A stretch of 37,169 nt of DNA from NCBI GenBank assembly GCA_025361425.1, contig JANYAH010000208.1, positions 1-37,169 on the forward strand, in the 5' to 3' direction. Position 1 is the stretch's first letter, and every line of letters starts with the position of its first letter. Both the position numbers and the translations under genes were made by a program. Positions 23,785 to 30,782 of the stretch are shown here, piece by piece. The notes beneath the pieces were generated by a model. It was not told the DNA's origin. It did not search any database and saw only the letters and a program-made list of their open reading frames with translations. The stretch is from Candidatus Solibacter sp. (GTDB lineage Bacteria > Acidobacteriota > Terriglobia > Bryobacterales > Bryobacteraceae).

Positions 23785-24515
23785 CGCCCATTGAAATTCG
23801 CCAATTGTTCGATCTCGAGGAGTTCGATGACATTTTCGAGATGCAGAAAACCATCTGGAGCTACGCCGATCGCGAACTCATTCCGATGCGTTTTCTGGCC
23901 GTGGTGGCCAAAGTGGGTGGGCATGTATTTGGCGCCTATGAGGGCTCCCGGATGATCGGCTTCTGCTTCGCCATCCCCGGCATCAAGCCGGACGGGCACC
24001 CTTACCTGCACAGTCACATGTTGGGCGTGCTGCCTGCGTATCGCAACGCGCAGATCGGCCTCCGCCTCAAGCTCCGCCAGCGTGACGATGCCCTGGCGCG
24101 CGGCATCGCCCTCATCGAGTGGACCTTCGATCCCCTGGAACTCAAGAATGCTTTCTTCAACATCGAAAAGCTAGGCGCCATCGTGCGCGTCTATAAGGAA
24201 AACCAGTACGGCACCACCACCAGCCCCTTGCATGGCGGTCTGCCCACCGACCGCTGCACCGCCGAATGGTGGATCGATTCGCCCCGCGTCCACTCCCTTT
24301 TCAGTGGGCCACGGTCCCGGCCCGCCGCGTCCGCGGAACGCATCTCCTACCCCGCCGATATCGCCGTCATCCGCCAGCACGACAACGTCCGCGCGCGCGA
24401 AATCCAGCAAACCAACGCCCGTTTTTTCCTCGACGCCTTCTCTCGCTCTCTCGCCGTCACCGGCTTTGCGCGCACCGAAACCGAAGGCGCCTACCTCCTG
24501 GAGCCGTGGCAATGA
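23760..24515 (+). CDS. GNAT-superfamily acyltransferase (COG3375-like)
   Basis: 251 residues. The N-terminal half has GNAT features (IEIRQLFDLEEFDDIFEMQ, GSRMIGFCFAIPGIKPDG, and the acyl-CoA loop region SHMLGVLPAYRNAQIGLRLK), followed by a family-specific part (IEWTFDPLELKNAFFNIEKLG, TDRCTAEWWIDS). Such proteins are often encoded beside a MenC/N-acylamino-acid racemase gene, and here that gene overlaps by 4 nt. In Geobacillus a GNAT succinyltransferase works with N-succinylamino-acid racemase to turn D- into L-amino acids, so N-acylation of amino acids is the favoured guess. GTG 23760 has GGAGG 4 nt upstream and overlaps mazG by 25 nt. Confidence 0.8.
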   Translation: MAGSEALVAPIEIRQLFDLEEFDDIFEMQKTIWSYADRELIPMRFLAVVAKVGGHVFGAYEGSRMIGFCFAIPGIKPDGHPYLHSHMLGVLPAYRNAQIGLRLKLRQRDDALARGIALIEWTFDPLELKNAFFNIEKLGAIVRVYKENQYGTTTSPLHGGLPTDRCTAEWWIDSPRVHSLFSGPRSRPAASAERISYPADIAVIRQHDNVRAREIQQTNARFFLDAFSRSLAVTGFARTETEGAYLLEPWQ

Positions 24516-25621
24516 AACTCGACCGAATCACCCTGCGCCAGATCCGCATGCCTCTGGTGCACTTCTTCGAAACCAGCTTTTCCCGCACCTATAGCCGAGA
24601 CATCATTCTGGTGGAAGTCTCCGCCGATGGCGTCACCGGCTGGGGTGAAGTCACCGCCGGCGAAAACCCCTTCTACAACGAGGAGTGGACCGCCTCCGCC
24701 TGGGGCATTCTCCACGATTACGTCGCCCCGCGGGTGCTCGGCAAACCGCTCGCCACCGCCGAAGACGTCTTCCCCTTGACCGCTCATATCCGGGGCCACA
24801 ACATGGCGCGCGGCGGATTGGAAGCTGCCGTCTGGGACTTGGAAGCGCGTATGCACGGTGTCCCGCTGTGGCAGCAGATCGGCGCCGGCGCGCGCCGCGA
24901 GATTCCCTGCGGCGTCTCCATCGGCATACAGGATTCGGTGGAGCAGTTGTTCGAAAAAATCGAGGTCGAACTCGCCGCGGGCTATCAGCGCATCAAGATG
25001 AAGATCAAGCCCGGCTGGGACGTGGACGTGGTCCGCCGCGTGCGCGAACGCTTTCCCGCCATCAAGCTGATGGCGGACGCCAACTCCGCCTACACCTTGG
25101 CCGATACCGACCACCTGCGCAAGCTGGACGATTTTTACCTGATGATGATTGAGCAGCCGCTGGATCACCACGACATCATTGACCACGCCACGCTGCAAGC
25201 CAAGCTGCAAACCCCCATCTGTCTGGACGAGTGCATTCGCACCGTGCGCCACGCCGAGCAGGCCATCCAACTGCGCGCCTGCGGCATCATCAACATCAAA
25301 CTCGGCCGGGTTGCCGGATTCAGCCAGGCCAAACGGATACACGATATCGCCCAGGCGGCTGGTATCCCGGTCTGGTGCGGCGGCATGTTGGAGGCCGGCA
25401 TCGGGCGCGCCCACAACGTCGCGCTGGCCAGCCTGCCCAACTTCGTGCTGCCCGGCGACGTCTCCGCCAGCAAGCGATACTGGAAGCGGGACGTCATCCA
25501 GCCCGCCGTCGAAACCACGCCGCACGGCACCATTGCGCTGCGCGACGAACCCGGTTTCGGCTACGCCGTCGATCTCGATTTCATCCGCAGCATCACGGTG
25601 AGGGAAGAGGCCCTGGGTTGA
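24512..25621 (+). CDS. Enolase-superfamily enzyme: N-acylamino-acid racemase / MenC type
   Basis: Mg-dependent enolase-superfamily member of the OSBS/NSAR group, 369 residues. Catalytic pattern: KMK (K162, K164) on one face, metal ligands D189 (MADANSAY), E214 (IEQPL) and D239 (CLDE), and K263 in NIKLGRVAG on the other face, followed by the family-typical WCGGMLEAGIGRAHNVALASLPN. Members make o-succinylbenzoate for menaquinone, racemise N-succinylamino acids, or both. Because mqnE of the futalosine menaquinone route lies in this window and the gene overlaps a GNAT gene, racemase is preferred. ATG 24512 overlaps the GNAT stop by 4 nt; the frame is open farther up but inside the GNAT gene. Confidence 0.87.
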   Translation: MKLDRITLRQIRMPLVHFFETSFSRTYSRDIILVEVSADGVTGWGEVTAGENPFYNEEWTASAWGILHDYVAPRVLGKPLATAEDVFPLTAHIRGHNMARGGLEAAVWDLEARMHGVPLWQQIGAGARREIPCGVSIGIQDSVEQLFEKIEVELAAGYQRIKMKIKPGWDVDVVRRVRERFPAIKLMADANSAYTLADTDHLRKLDDFYLMMIEQPLDHHDIIDHATLQAKLQTPICLDECIRTVRHAEQAIQLRACGIINIKLGRVAGFSQAKRIHDIAQAAGIPVWCGGMLEAGIGRAHNVALASLPNFVLPGDVSASKRYWKRDVIQPAVETTPHGTIALRDEPGFGYAVDLDFIRSITVREEALG

Positions 25622-25650
25622 GGGAGTGCTGGACGAATCCGGCCGAAAGG

Positions 25651-25769
25651 GTGGGGCGGACCCCCTGGTCCGCGCGGGTTCCCCTGAACCCGCTTCTGGA
25701 ACATTGGCATCCGCATCGGTGCAAGAGGCCGACGGGGGCGTCGGTCGCGGACCGGGGGGTCCGCCCCAC
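25651..25769. repeat. Nested palindromic intergenic element, 119 bp
   Basis: Two 24-nt arms, 25651-25674 and 25746-25769, are inverted copies with one mismatch. Each arm is itself a hairpin (GCGGACC, 4-nt loop, GGTCCGC). Between them lie further small hairpins (CGGGTT..AACCCG and CCGACG-GGGG-CGTCGG). It fills the gap between the racemase and MFS genes and could fold as one cruciform. It looks like a REP/MITE-type repeat. Confidence 0.7.
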
Positions 25770-25796
25770 GCGGGCGCCGCAAATGCCAGGCACACG

Positions 25797-27092
25797 ATGA
25801 ACCCGTTCCTCTCCCTGCTGCGCCGCAACCACAACTACCGCAATACGTGGATCGGCCAGGTGGTGAGTGAGATTGGCGACCACTTCAACAACGTCGCCGT
25901 CTTCGGCCTGGTGTTGGCCCAAACTCACAGCGGAATGGTGGTCACCGGCGTGATGCTGGCACGCGCCATCCCGGCGATGCTGGCCGGACCGCTGGCCGGA
26001 GTCCTGCTGGACCGCTTCGACCGCAAACGCATGATGATCGCGAGCGACTTGGTGCGCGCCGTGGTTGCGCTGGGATTCATCTTTACGGTGGACCGCACCG
26101 AGACCTGGCTGGTCTACCTGCTGAGCGGATTGTTGATGCTGGCCTCGCCGTTTTTCACCAGCGGCCGCGCCGCCATTCTGCCTTCCATCGCCACCAGAGA
26201 GGAACTGAACACCGCCAATTCGCTGACCCAGACCACGCAGTGGACCACGCTCTCCCTCGGCGCGTTTCTGGGCGGCGCCGTGGTGACCCAGTTCGGTTTC
26301 CGATTCGCCTTCGTCGTAAATTCGCTCTCCTTTCTAATTTCCGCGTTCTGCATTTCGCGGCTGTTCCTGCCCGGCCGCGGCTTTCGCCCGCCGCGCGCAT
26401 CCGTCACCGAAGCCGAAGTGGTACGCCCCTGGCATGAATACGTTGAAGGTCTGCGCTACATGCGCAGCCGCCCGCTGATTCTGGGCATCGGGATGATCGC
26501 CGTGGGCTGGGCCACCGGCGGCGGCGCAGCGCAGATTCTATTCAGCATCTTCGGAGAAATGGTCTTCAATCGCGGCCCCGCCGGTATCGGCATCATCTGG
26601 GGCTGCGCCGGCATCGGCCTCCTGATCGGCGGCGCCATCTCCTACAAAATCGGCCCGCGCCTGAGTTTCCAAAATTACAAACGCACCATCGTGATCTGCT
26701 ACATCTGTCACGGCGTTTCGTACATCGTGTTCAGCCAGATGCGCAATTTCGCCATGGCGCTGGTCTTCATCGCGATCTCGCGCGTCGCGGTCGGCGTCAG
26801 CGCCACGCTAAACATGATGCAGCTTTTGCGTAACGTCGCCGACGAGTATCGCGGCCGCGTCTTTGCCACCATCGAATCCGTGCAGTGGAGTGTCATGATG
26901 GTGTCCATGGCCCTGGCCGGAATCGCCAGCCAGCACTGGGACCCGCGCACTATCGGCGCCATCGCGGGCGCGCTGAGTTCCACGACCGCGATATTCTGGG
27001 GCTGGGCCCACGCCACCGGCCGCCTGCCCGAACCCGCCCGCGAAGGCGTGGAACCCGAGGAGATCGAAGTCCATGGCGAACCGACGGCGTAG
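25797..27092 (+). CDS. MFS transporter (MFS_3/EntS-like)
   Basis: 431-residue integral membrane protein with about twelve hydrophobic segments. The N-terminal NYRNTWIGQVVSEIGDHF and the loop 2-3 signature GVLLDRFDRKRMM with LARAIPAMLAGPLAG match the MFS_3 group of proton-driven exporters such as EntS. SGRAAILPSIATREELNTAN is also typical. The substrate is unknown. ATG 25797 starts the family N-terminus; the frame runs back to 25626 through the palindromic repeat, translating it into GADPLVR-like residues, which is not credible as protein. It lies 175 nt after the racemase, so co-transcription is uncertain. Confidence 0.88.
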   Translation: MNPFLSLLRRNHNYRNTWIGQVVSEIGDHFNNVAVFGLVLAQTHSGMVVTGVMLARAIPAMLAGPLAGVLLDRFDRKRMMIASDLVRAVVALGFIFTVDRTETWLVYLLSGLLMLASPFFTSGRAAILPSIATREELNTANSLTQTTQWTTLSLGAFLGGAVVTQFGFRFAFVVNSLSFLISAFCISRLFLPGRGFRPPRASVTEAEVVRPWHEYVEGLRYMRSRPLILGIGMIAVGWATGGGAAQILFSIFGEMVFNRGPAGIGIIWGCAGIGLLIGGAISYKIGPRLSFQNYKRTIVICYICHGVSYIVFSQMRNFAMALVFIAISRVAVGVSATLNMMQLLRNVADEYRGRVFATIESVQWSVMMVSMALAGIASQHWDPRTIGAIAGALSSTTAIFWGWAHATGRLPEPAREGVEPEEIEVHGEPTA

Positions 27093-27121
27093 GGGCAGCC
27101 GAGACAACCGCTCCGATGTGG

Positions 27122-27141
27122 GACAGACGCTTTCGTCTGTC
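27122..27141. repeat. GC-rich hairpin element
   Basis: Perfect 8-bp stem GACAGACG (27122-27129) and CGTCTGTC (27134-27141) with CTTT loop, 30 nt after the MFS stop. It shares loop and flanks with 7332-7360. It could aid termination, but no T-run follows directly. Confidence 0.55.
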
Positions 27142-27175
27142 AACCCGGTGATCTCGGCGATTTTTTCACAGCTTC

Positions 27176-27197
27176 TGATGCAGTGGTTTTTGCATCA
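27176..27197. promoter_or_regulatory. Inverted repeat ahead of the dehydrogenase start
   Basis: TGATGCA (27176-27182) and TGCATCA (27191-27197) are perfect inverted 7-mers separated by 8 nt, ending just before the GGAG ribosome site of the gene at 27209. It may be an operator or an RNA hairpin influencing initiation. Confidence 0.4.
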
Positions 27198-27208
27198 TTT
27201 GGAGAATC

Positions 27209-27934
27209 ATGAACCCTTCCAGCCTTACCGGTAAAACTATCCTCGTGACCGGCGCCGCCAAACGCATCGGCCGCGGCATCGCGCTGCGTCTCGCCGAAGA
27301 AGGCGCGCGCGTCGCCATACACTATCACCACTCGGAAGCCGAAGCGCGCCGCACCGCCGAGGAGTGCGGCGGCGCCGAACTCTTCCGCGCCAATCTGGAA
27401 TCCGTACCGGAGATCCAGCGCATGTTCGGCGATGTGGAGCAGCGCCTGGGACACCTCGACGGCCTGGTCAACAACGCCGCCCGCTTCACCCGCGTCGACC
27501 CGCTCGAAATCACCGAGAAGGATTGGGACTTCATCCACTCCGTCAACCTGAAGGCTGTCTTCTTCTGCTGCCAGCAGGCCGCGCGAATCATGAAGCGGCA
27601 GGGCGATGGACGCATCGTCAACATCAGTTCGTTGGGCGGCATCCGTCCGTGGGCGGAGCACGCGCACTACTGCACGTCAAAGGCCGGCGTCATCATGCTC
27701 ACTCGCGCGCTTTCCAAGGCCTTCGCTCCCGAAATCACGGTGAACTCCGTGGCTCCGGGCGTGATCCCCTTCGAAGACATCGACCAGCGCGGCAAACGTA
27801 TGATCGAGAACACCCCCGCACAGCGTGGGGGCACTCCCGCAGAAGTCGCCGAAGCCGTAGTGTATTTCCTGAAAGCGTCGAATTTCATTACAGGTCAAAT
27901 TCTTACAGTGGACGGCGGGCTGAGCCAAAAATAG
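27209..27934 (+). CDS. Short-chain dehydrogenase/reductase (pteridine-reductase/FabG-like)
   Basis: Classical SDR of 241 residues. The NADPH-binding TGAAKRIGRGIA near the N-terminus has the A/G-K-R-I-G form common in pteridine reductases, followed by VNNAARF, the catalytic serine in NISSLGG, YCTSKAG with catalytic Tyr and Lys, VNSVAPGVI, and the C-terminal FITGQILTVDGGLSQK. Substrate is not determined. ATG 27209 has GGAG a few nt upstream, preceded by an inverted repeat. Its last 120 nt have a diverged second copy at about 30526-30645, left by the tandem duplication. Confidence 0.93.
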   Translation: MNPSSLTGKTILVTGAAKRIGRGIALRLAEEGARVAIHYHHSEAEARRTAEECGGAELFRANLESVPEIQRMFGDVEQRLGHLDGLVNNAARFTRVDPLEITEKDWDFIHSVNLKAVFFCCQQAARIMKRQGDGRIVNISSLGGIRPWAEHAHYCTSKAGVIMLTRALSKAFAPEITVNSVAPGVIPFEDIDQRGKRMIENTPAQRGGTPAEVAEAVVYFLKASNFITGQILTVDGGLSQK

Positions 27935-27945
27935 CGGGTAATCGG

Positions 27946-27974
27946 TAGACGTGGGTTCGTGCTTGCGGTAAACT
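27946..27974 (+). promoter_or_regulatory. Promoter of the intact TIGR03437 gene
   Basis: TAGACG (27946-27951), 17 nt, TAAACT (27969-27974). The same pair with the same spacing lies ahead of the broken copy at 30658-30686, although the spacer has diverged, which supports function. It predicts a leader of about 90 nt. Confidence 0.55.
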
Positions 27975-28071
27975 CTTGAAGTTATCCTGGGGAACGGGGT
28001 ACCGGCGCGGGCTTGATGAGCCAAGTTTCCCCGAATTCGCGCTTCTAAGAGTGGAGGACTCTAATAGATCT

Positions 28072-30210
28072 ATGAAACGGACATTTTCGACTTTACCTTT
28101 GGTGCTGCTGCTTTGCGTGGCGGCTCCGGCAGCTACTATCCCTACCAAGGTCACGGTGAACGCCACCGCGGCCGCCAACGCAACATTTACGGCCTTCAAC
28201 CTTGCCGGTACGGCGAACTTCACGGGGGGCATCGGTAACGGAAGCTTCGTGAGTAGCATCTCTCTTGCCTCTCTAGACAACACCATCGCGGTTGCCGACT
28301 ACACTATCACCCTGGCGGCGGGAGGGACTCTGACCGGAAGACTGTCGGTCCCGGTTGCGGTGCTGACTGGCGGCGACACGGCGTCCGCCAGCGTCTCAAT
28401 GACCGTCACCGGTGGGACCGGGACGTACGTTGCCGCGACCAGTGGCACGATTCCTATCACTCTCACCGGCAGCGTCACGGGTGACTTGTTGGGCGGGTTC
28501 AAACTCATCAACTTCACTGGCGACGGCACGATTGTCACCGGTGGCGCCCCGCCGCCTGCCGTGCCCACCATCACCGAAGTACTGAATGCGGCGAGCAATA
28601 CCGCGGGCATTGCGCAGGGCGCGATCTTCATCATCAAGGGCTCGAACCTGAGTACCAACGGGTACACTCCGTTCGCGCCGCCGCGTCCTACCGTTTCCAG
28701 TGGCGTCAAGGTCACCTTCACACCCACCGGGGGCGGCGCCGGCACCGACGCGTATCTGGTCTACCTCTACAACCAAGGCAGCGTGAATCAACTGGCGGCG
28801 ATTCTGCCATCTACGGTACTTGTCGGCACCTACAACGTGACCGTCACCAACGGTACCGTCAGCACCCCGTTTGCGGCCCAAGTCGTGGCCAATAAGGTCG
28901 GCTTGTTCACGCAAGACTCCAGTGGCAGTGGACTCGCTTCGGTTCAGAACTACATCTCGGCTTCGGTTGTCGATTTGAACCGCTTGACTACTGGCTCGCT
29001 TAGCGGCACCACCATTTCTCCCGCCAAGCCCGGACAGTACATGCTGGCCTACGGAACCGGCCTCGGCGCCTACGGCGCGGGTGACAATACGACCTCGCCT
29101 GCCTTTGACTTTAGCAAGACCCTGAACATTCAGGCCGTCGTCGCGGGCGTCTCCATCCCGGTAGCCTACGCCGGCCGCGCCGGTTACGCTGGCCAAGATC
29201 AGATCAACTTCGTCCTGCCCACCAACATTCAGACGGGATGCTCGGTACCTTTCCAGTTGTCGGTCAATGGCGTGCTTAGCAATTCCACATTCATTGCCAT
29301 CGCGCCGGATGCTTCCGCGACCGCGTGCATCGTCCCCGGCTTCACCACGGAGCAGTTGAAGAATTTCGATGGTGGTGGAACCTACACGACCGGCGCTTTC
29401 ACGTTGACGCAGTTCTCGTTAACAGATCCAGCATTCGGGACCGTGAAATTGGAGTCGGCTGCGGGAGCGTTCACGCGGTTGACCGGCTTTCAACTCTCAG
29501 GCGCAGCGGCGCAGGATCAGAGCAAAGCGACGAACTCCTGCCAGGTCAATCGCACCGTGACCACCGCGGGCGATATGCCGACGGGCTCCGTCGTGAACCT
29601 GGATGCCGGAGCTATCACTCTCAACGGTCCTGGGGGTTCGAATATCACCAACCTGGCACTCACGCAGGACCCGACTTACAACAGCTACTCTGCCTTGCTC
29701 GGCAACTTCGGCATACCGGGCCAGACGGCAGGCGGCACAATCGTGCCCGGTACCTACACCCTGAGAGGCGTAGGGGGGAAGGGCGTCGGAGCCTTCAATG
29801 CTTCGGTTACCCTCGGGCCCACGCTCACGGTAAGCCCCGCCTTGCCCTCCACCGTGCTTCGCAGTGCGGGTTTGACCGTGAACTGGACGGGCGGAAACGC
29901 CTCCGATCTGGTGGAGATCCTCGGCTCTTCCAGTACCACATCCGGGACTGGCCTCAAGCAGACCGTCACTTCGGCGACGTTCGTTTGCACCACCACGGCG
30001 GGCAATCGGACGTTCACCGTGCCTGCCTCGATCCTGACGCAGCTGCCGGCCTCGACCGACGCGAACGGTGGTTTCCTGGCAGTCGCTTCCGCGGGGACCC
30101 CGACTAACGGAAACGGCCTGTTTACGGCTCCCTTGACCGCCGGCGGATCGATTGATGCCGGTTTCTTCCTGGGCTTTGTCGGCGTGGGCGCCACGGCCAA
30201 CTATCAGTAG
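28072..30210 (+). CDS. Secreted TIGR03437-domain (Solibacter-type) protein, intact copy
   Basis: 712 residues beginning with a signal peptide (MKRTFSTLPLVLLLCVAAPAA). An N-terminal Gly/Thr/Ala-rich beta region is followed by the TIGR03437 region: EVLNAASNTAGIAQGAIFIIKGSNL, then YLYNQGSVNQLAAILPSTV, PGQYMLAYGTGLGAYG, and YAGQDQINFVLPTNIQTGC. A Ser/Thr-rich C-terminal part follows. The domain is abundant in Solibacter and resembles IPT/TIG surface domains; function is unknown, adhesion being a guess. ATG 28072 matches the start of the broken copy. GGAGG (28053-28057) is 14 nt upstream, an unusually long gap, and lies in the loop of a small hairpin. A strong inverted repeat with T-run follows the stop. 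Confidence 0.88.
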   Translation: MKRTFSTLPLVLLLCVAAPAATIPTKVTVNATAAANATFTAFNLAGTANFTGGIGNGSFVSSISLASLDNTIAVADYTITLAAGGTLTGRLSVPVAVLTGGDTASASVSMTVTGGTGTYVAATSGTIPITLTGSVTGDLLGGFKLINFTGDGTIVTGGAPPPAVPTITEVLNAASNTAGIAQGAIFIIKGSNLSTNGYTPFAPPRPTVSSGVKVTFTPTGGGAGTDAYLVYLYNQGSVNQLAAILPSTVLVGTYNVTVTNGTVSTPFAAQVVANKVGLFTQDSSGSGLASVQNYISASVVDLNRLTTGSLSGTTISPAKPGQYMLAYGTGLGAYGAGDNTTSPAFDFSKTLNIQAVVAGVSIPVAYAGRAGYAGQDQINFVLPTNIQTGCSVPFQLSVNGVLSNSTFIAIAPDASATACIVPGFTTEQLKNFDGGGTYTTGAFTLTQFSLTDPAFGTVKLESAAGAFTRLTGFQLSGAAAQDQSKATNSCQVNRTVTTAGDMPTGSVVNLDAGAITLNGPGGSNITNLALTQDPTYNSYSALLGNFGIPGQTAGGTIVPGTYTLRGVGGKGVGAFNASVTLGPTLTVSPALPSTVLRSAGLTVNWTGGNASDLVEILGSSSTTSGTGLKQTVTSATFVCTTTAGNRTFTVPASILTQLPASTDANGGFLAVASAGTPTNGNGLFTAPLTAGGSIDAGFFLGFVGVGATANYQ

Positions 30211-30212
30211 CC

Positions 30213-30265
30213 GGAAGCGCACTTCCCCTCTCGCTACACTGAGGGAGAAGTGCGCTTCCCTTTTT
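30213..30265 (+). terminator. Intrinsic-terminator-like hairpin behind the intact TIGR03437 gene
   Basis: GGAAGCGCACTTC (30213-30225) pairs perfectly with GAAGTGCGCTTCC (30247-30259), with further CCTC/GAGG pairing inside, and is followed by TTTTT (30261-30265). It starts 3 nt after the stop codon. The right arm and T-run are the first codons of the dead kinase copy. Confidence 0.65.
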
Positions 30266-30645
30266 CGCCTGGCCTGGAACAGTACGGCGTCTTACCGGGG
30301 CCTGCCGGCGACCTCCTTCGGCGTTGCCCTCTTCGTCACCTACATCTTCGGCCCGCGGATCAACGACTACGCTTACGACAGCATGTTTCGCGCCTTTCGG
30401 CCCCGAAACTCGTCCAGATCCGCCTGCTTACCTCCGTCAAACCCAAGGCTGTGGCGGTCGACGTCATCCTGGCCGACTGCGGCGACCCCGCTGAAGGTGC
30501 CGCGCTCGCCCGTGCCTTTCAGCCACCCCCAACGCATGGCGGAACGCCGGCCGAAGTCGCCGATGCGGTAGTGTACTTTCTAAAAGCGTCGAATTTCGTG
30601 ACAGGTCAAATTCTCGCCATTGACGTAGGACTAAGCCAAAGATAG
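30250..30645 (+). pseudogene. Fusion relic: kinase 5' fragment joined to dehydrogenase 3' fragment
   Basis: 30250-30525 is a damaged copy of the start of the CHASE2 kinase gene (32241 onward). In the shifted frame it still encodes LAWNSTASY, SFGVALFVTYIFGPRINDYAYDSMFRAF, with an extra base in the early T-run and a deletion of about 90 nt. From about 30526 it becomes a diverged copy of the dehydrogenase gene tail (AEVADAVVYFLKASNFVTGQIL, ending SQR). The join lies at CCACCCCC, shared by both parents. It is open in one frame by chance but has no domain and is not expected to make a functional protein. It marks the junction of a tandem duplication. Confidence 0.85.
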
Positions 30646-30657
30646 TGGGGATCGGGA

Positions 30658-30686
30658 TAGACCGGGGCCGGTGCCAGAGGTAAACT
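30658..30686 (+). promoter_or_regulatory. Promoter ahead of the broken TIGR03437 copy
   Basis: TAGACC (30658-30663), 17 nt, TAAACT (30681-30686), equivalent to 27946-27974 ahead of the intact copy. The leader that follows is also strongly conserved between the two copies. Confidence 0.45.
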
Positions 30687-30782
30687 CCTGAAGTTTGTCC
30701 GCCAGACGGGGACCGGCGTGAGCTTGATGAGCCAAGTTTCCCCGAATTCTCGCTTTTAATAGTGGAGAACTCTAACAAACCT

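Noticed and set aside
24512-25621. Naming this gene menC (o-succinylbenzoate synthase)
   Set aside because: mqnE in the same window and the overlapping GNAT gene favour an N-acylamino-acid racemase; the symbol is left blank.
25626-25796. N-terminal extension of the MFS protein
   Set aside because: It would translate the 119-bp palindromic element; the transporter N-terminus begins at ATG 25797.
24491-25834. 447-codon minus-strand open frame opposite the racemase gene
   Set aside because: Antisense shadow running through the palindromic repeat; no recognisable domain, while the plus strand has all enolase catalytic residues.
30250-30645. Reading the kinase/dehydrogenase fusion as a real small gene
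   Set aside because: The first half is a frameshifted kinase start and the second a dehydrogenase tail without active site; it is a duplication junction.
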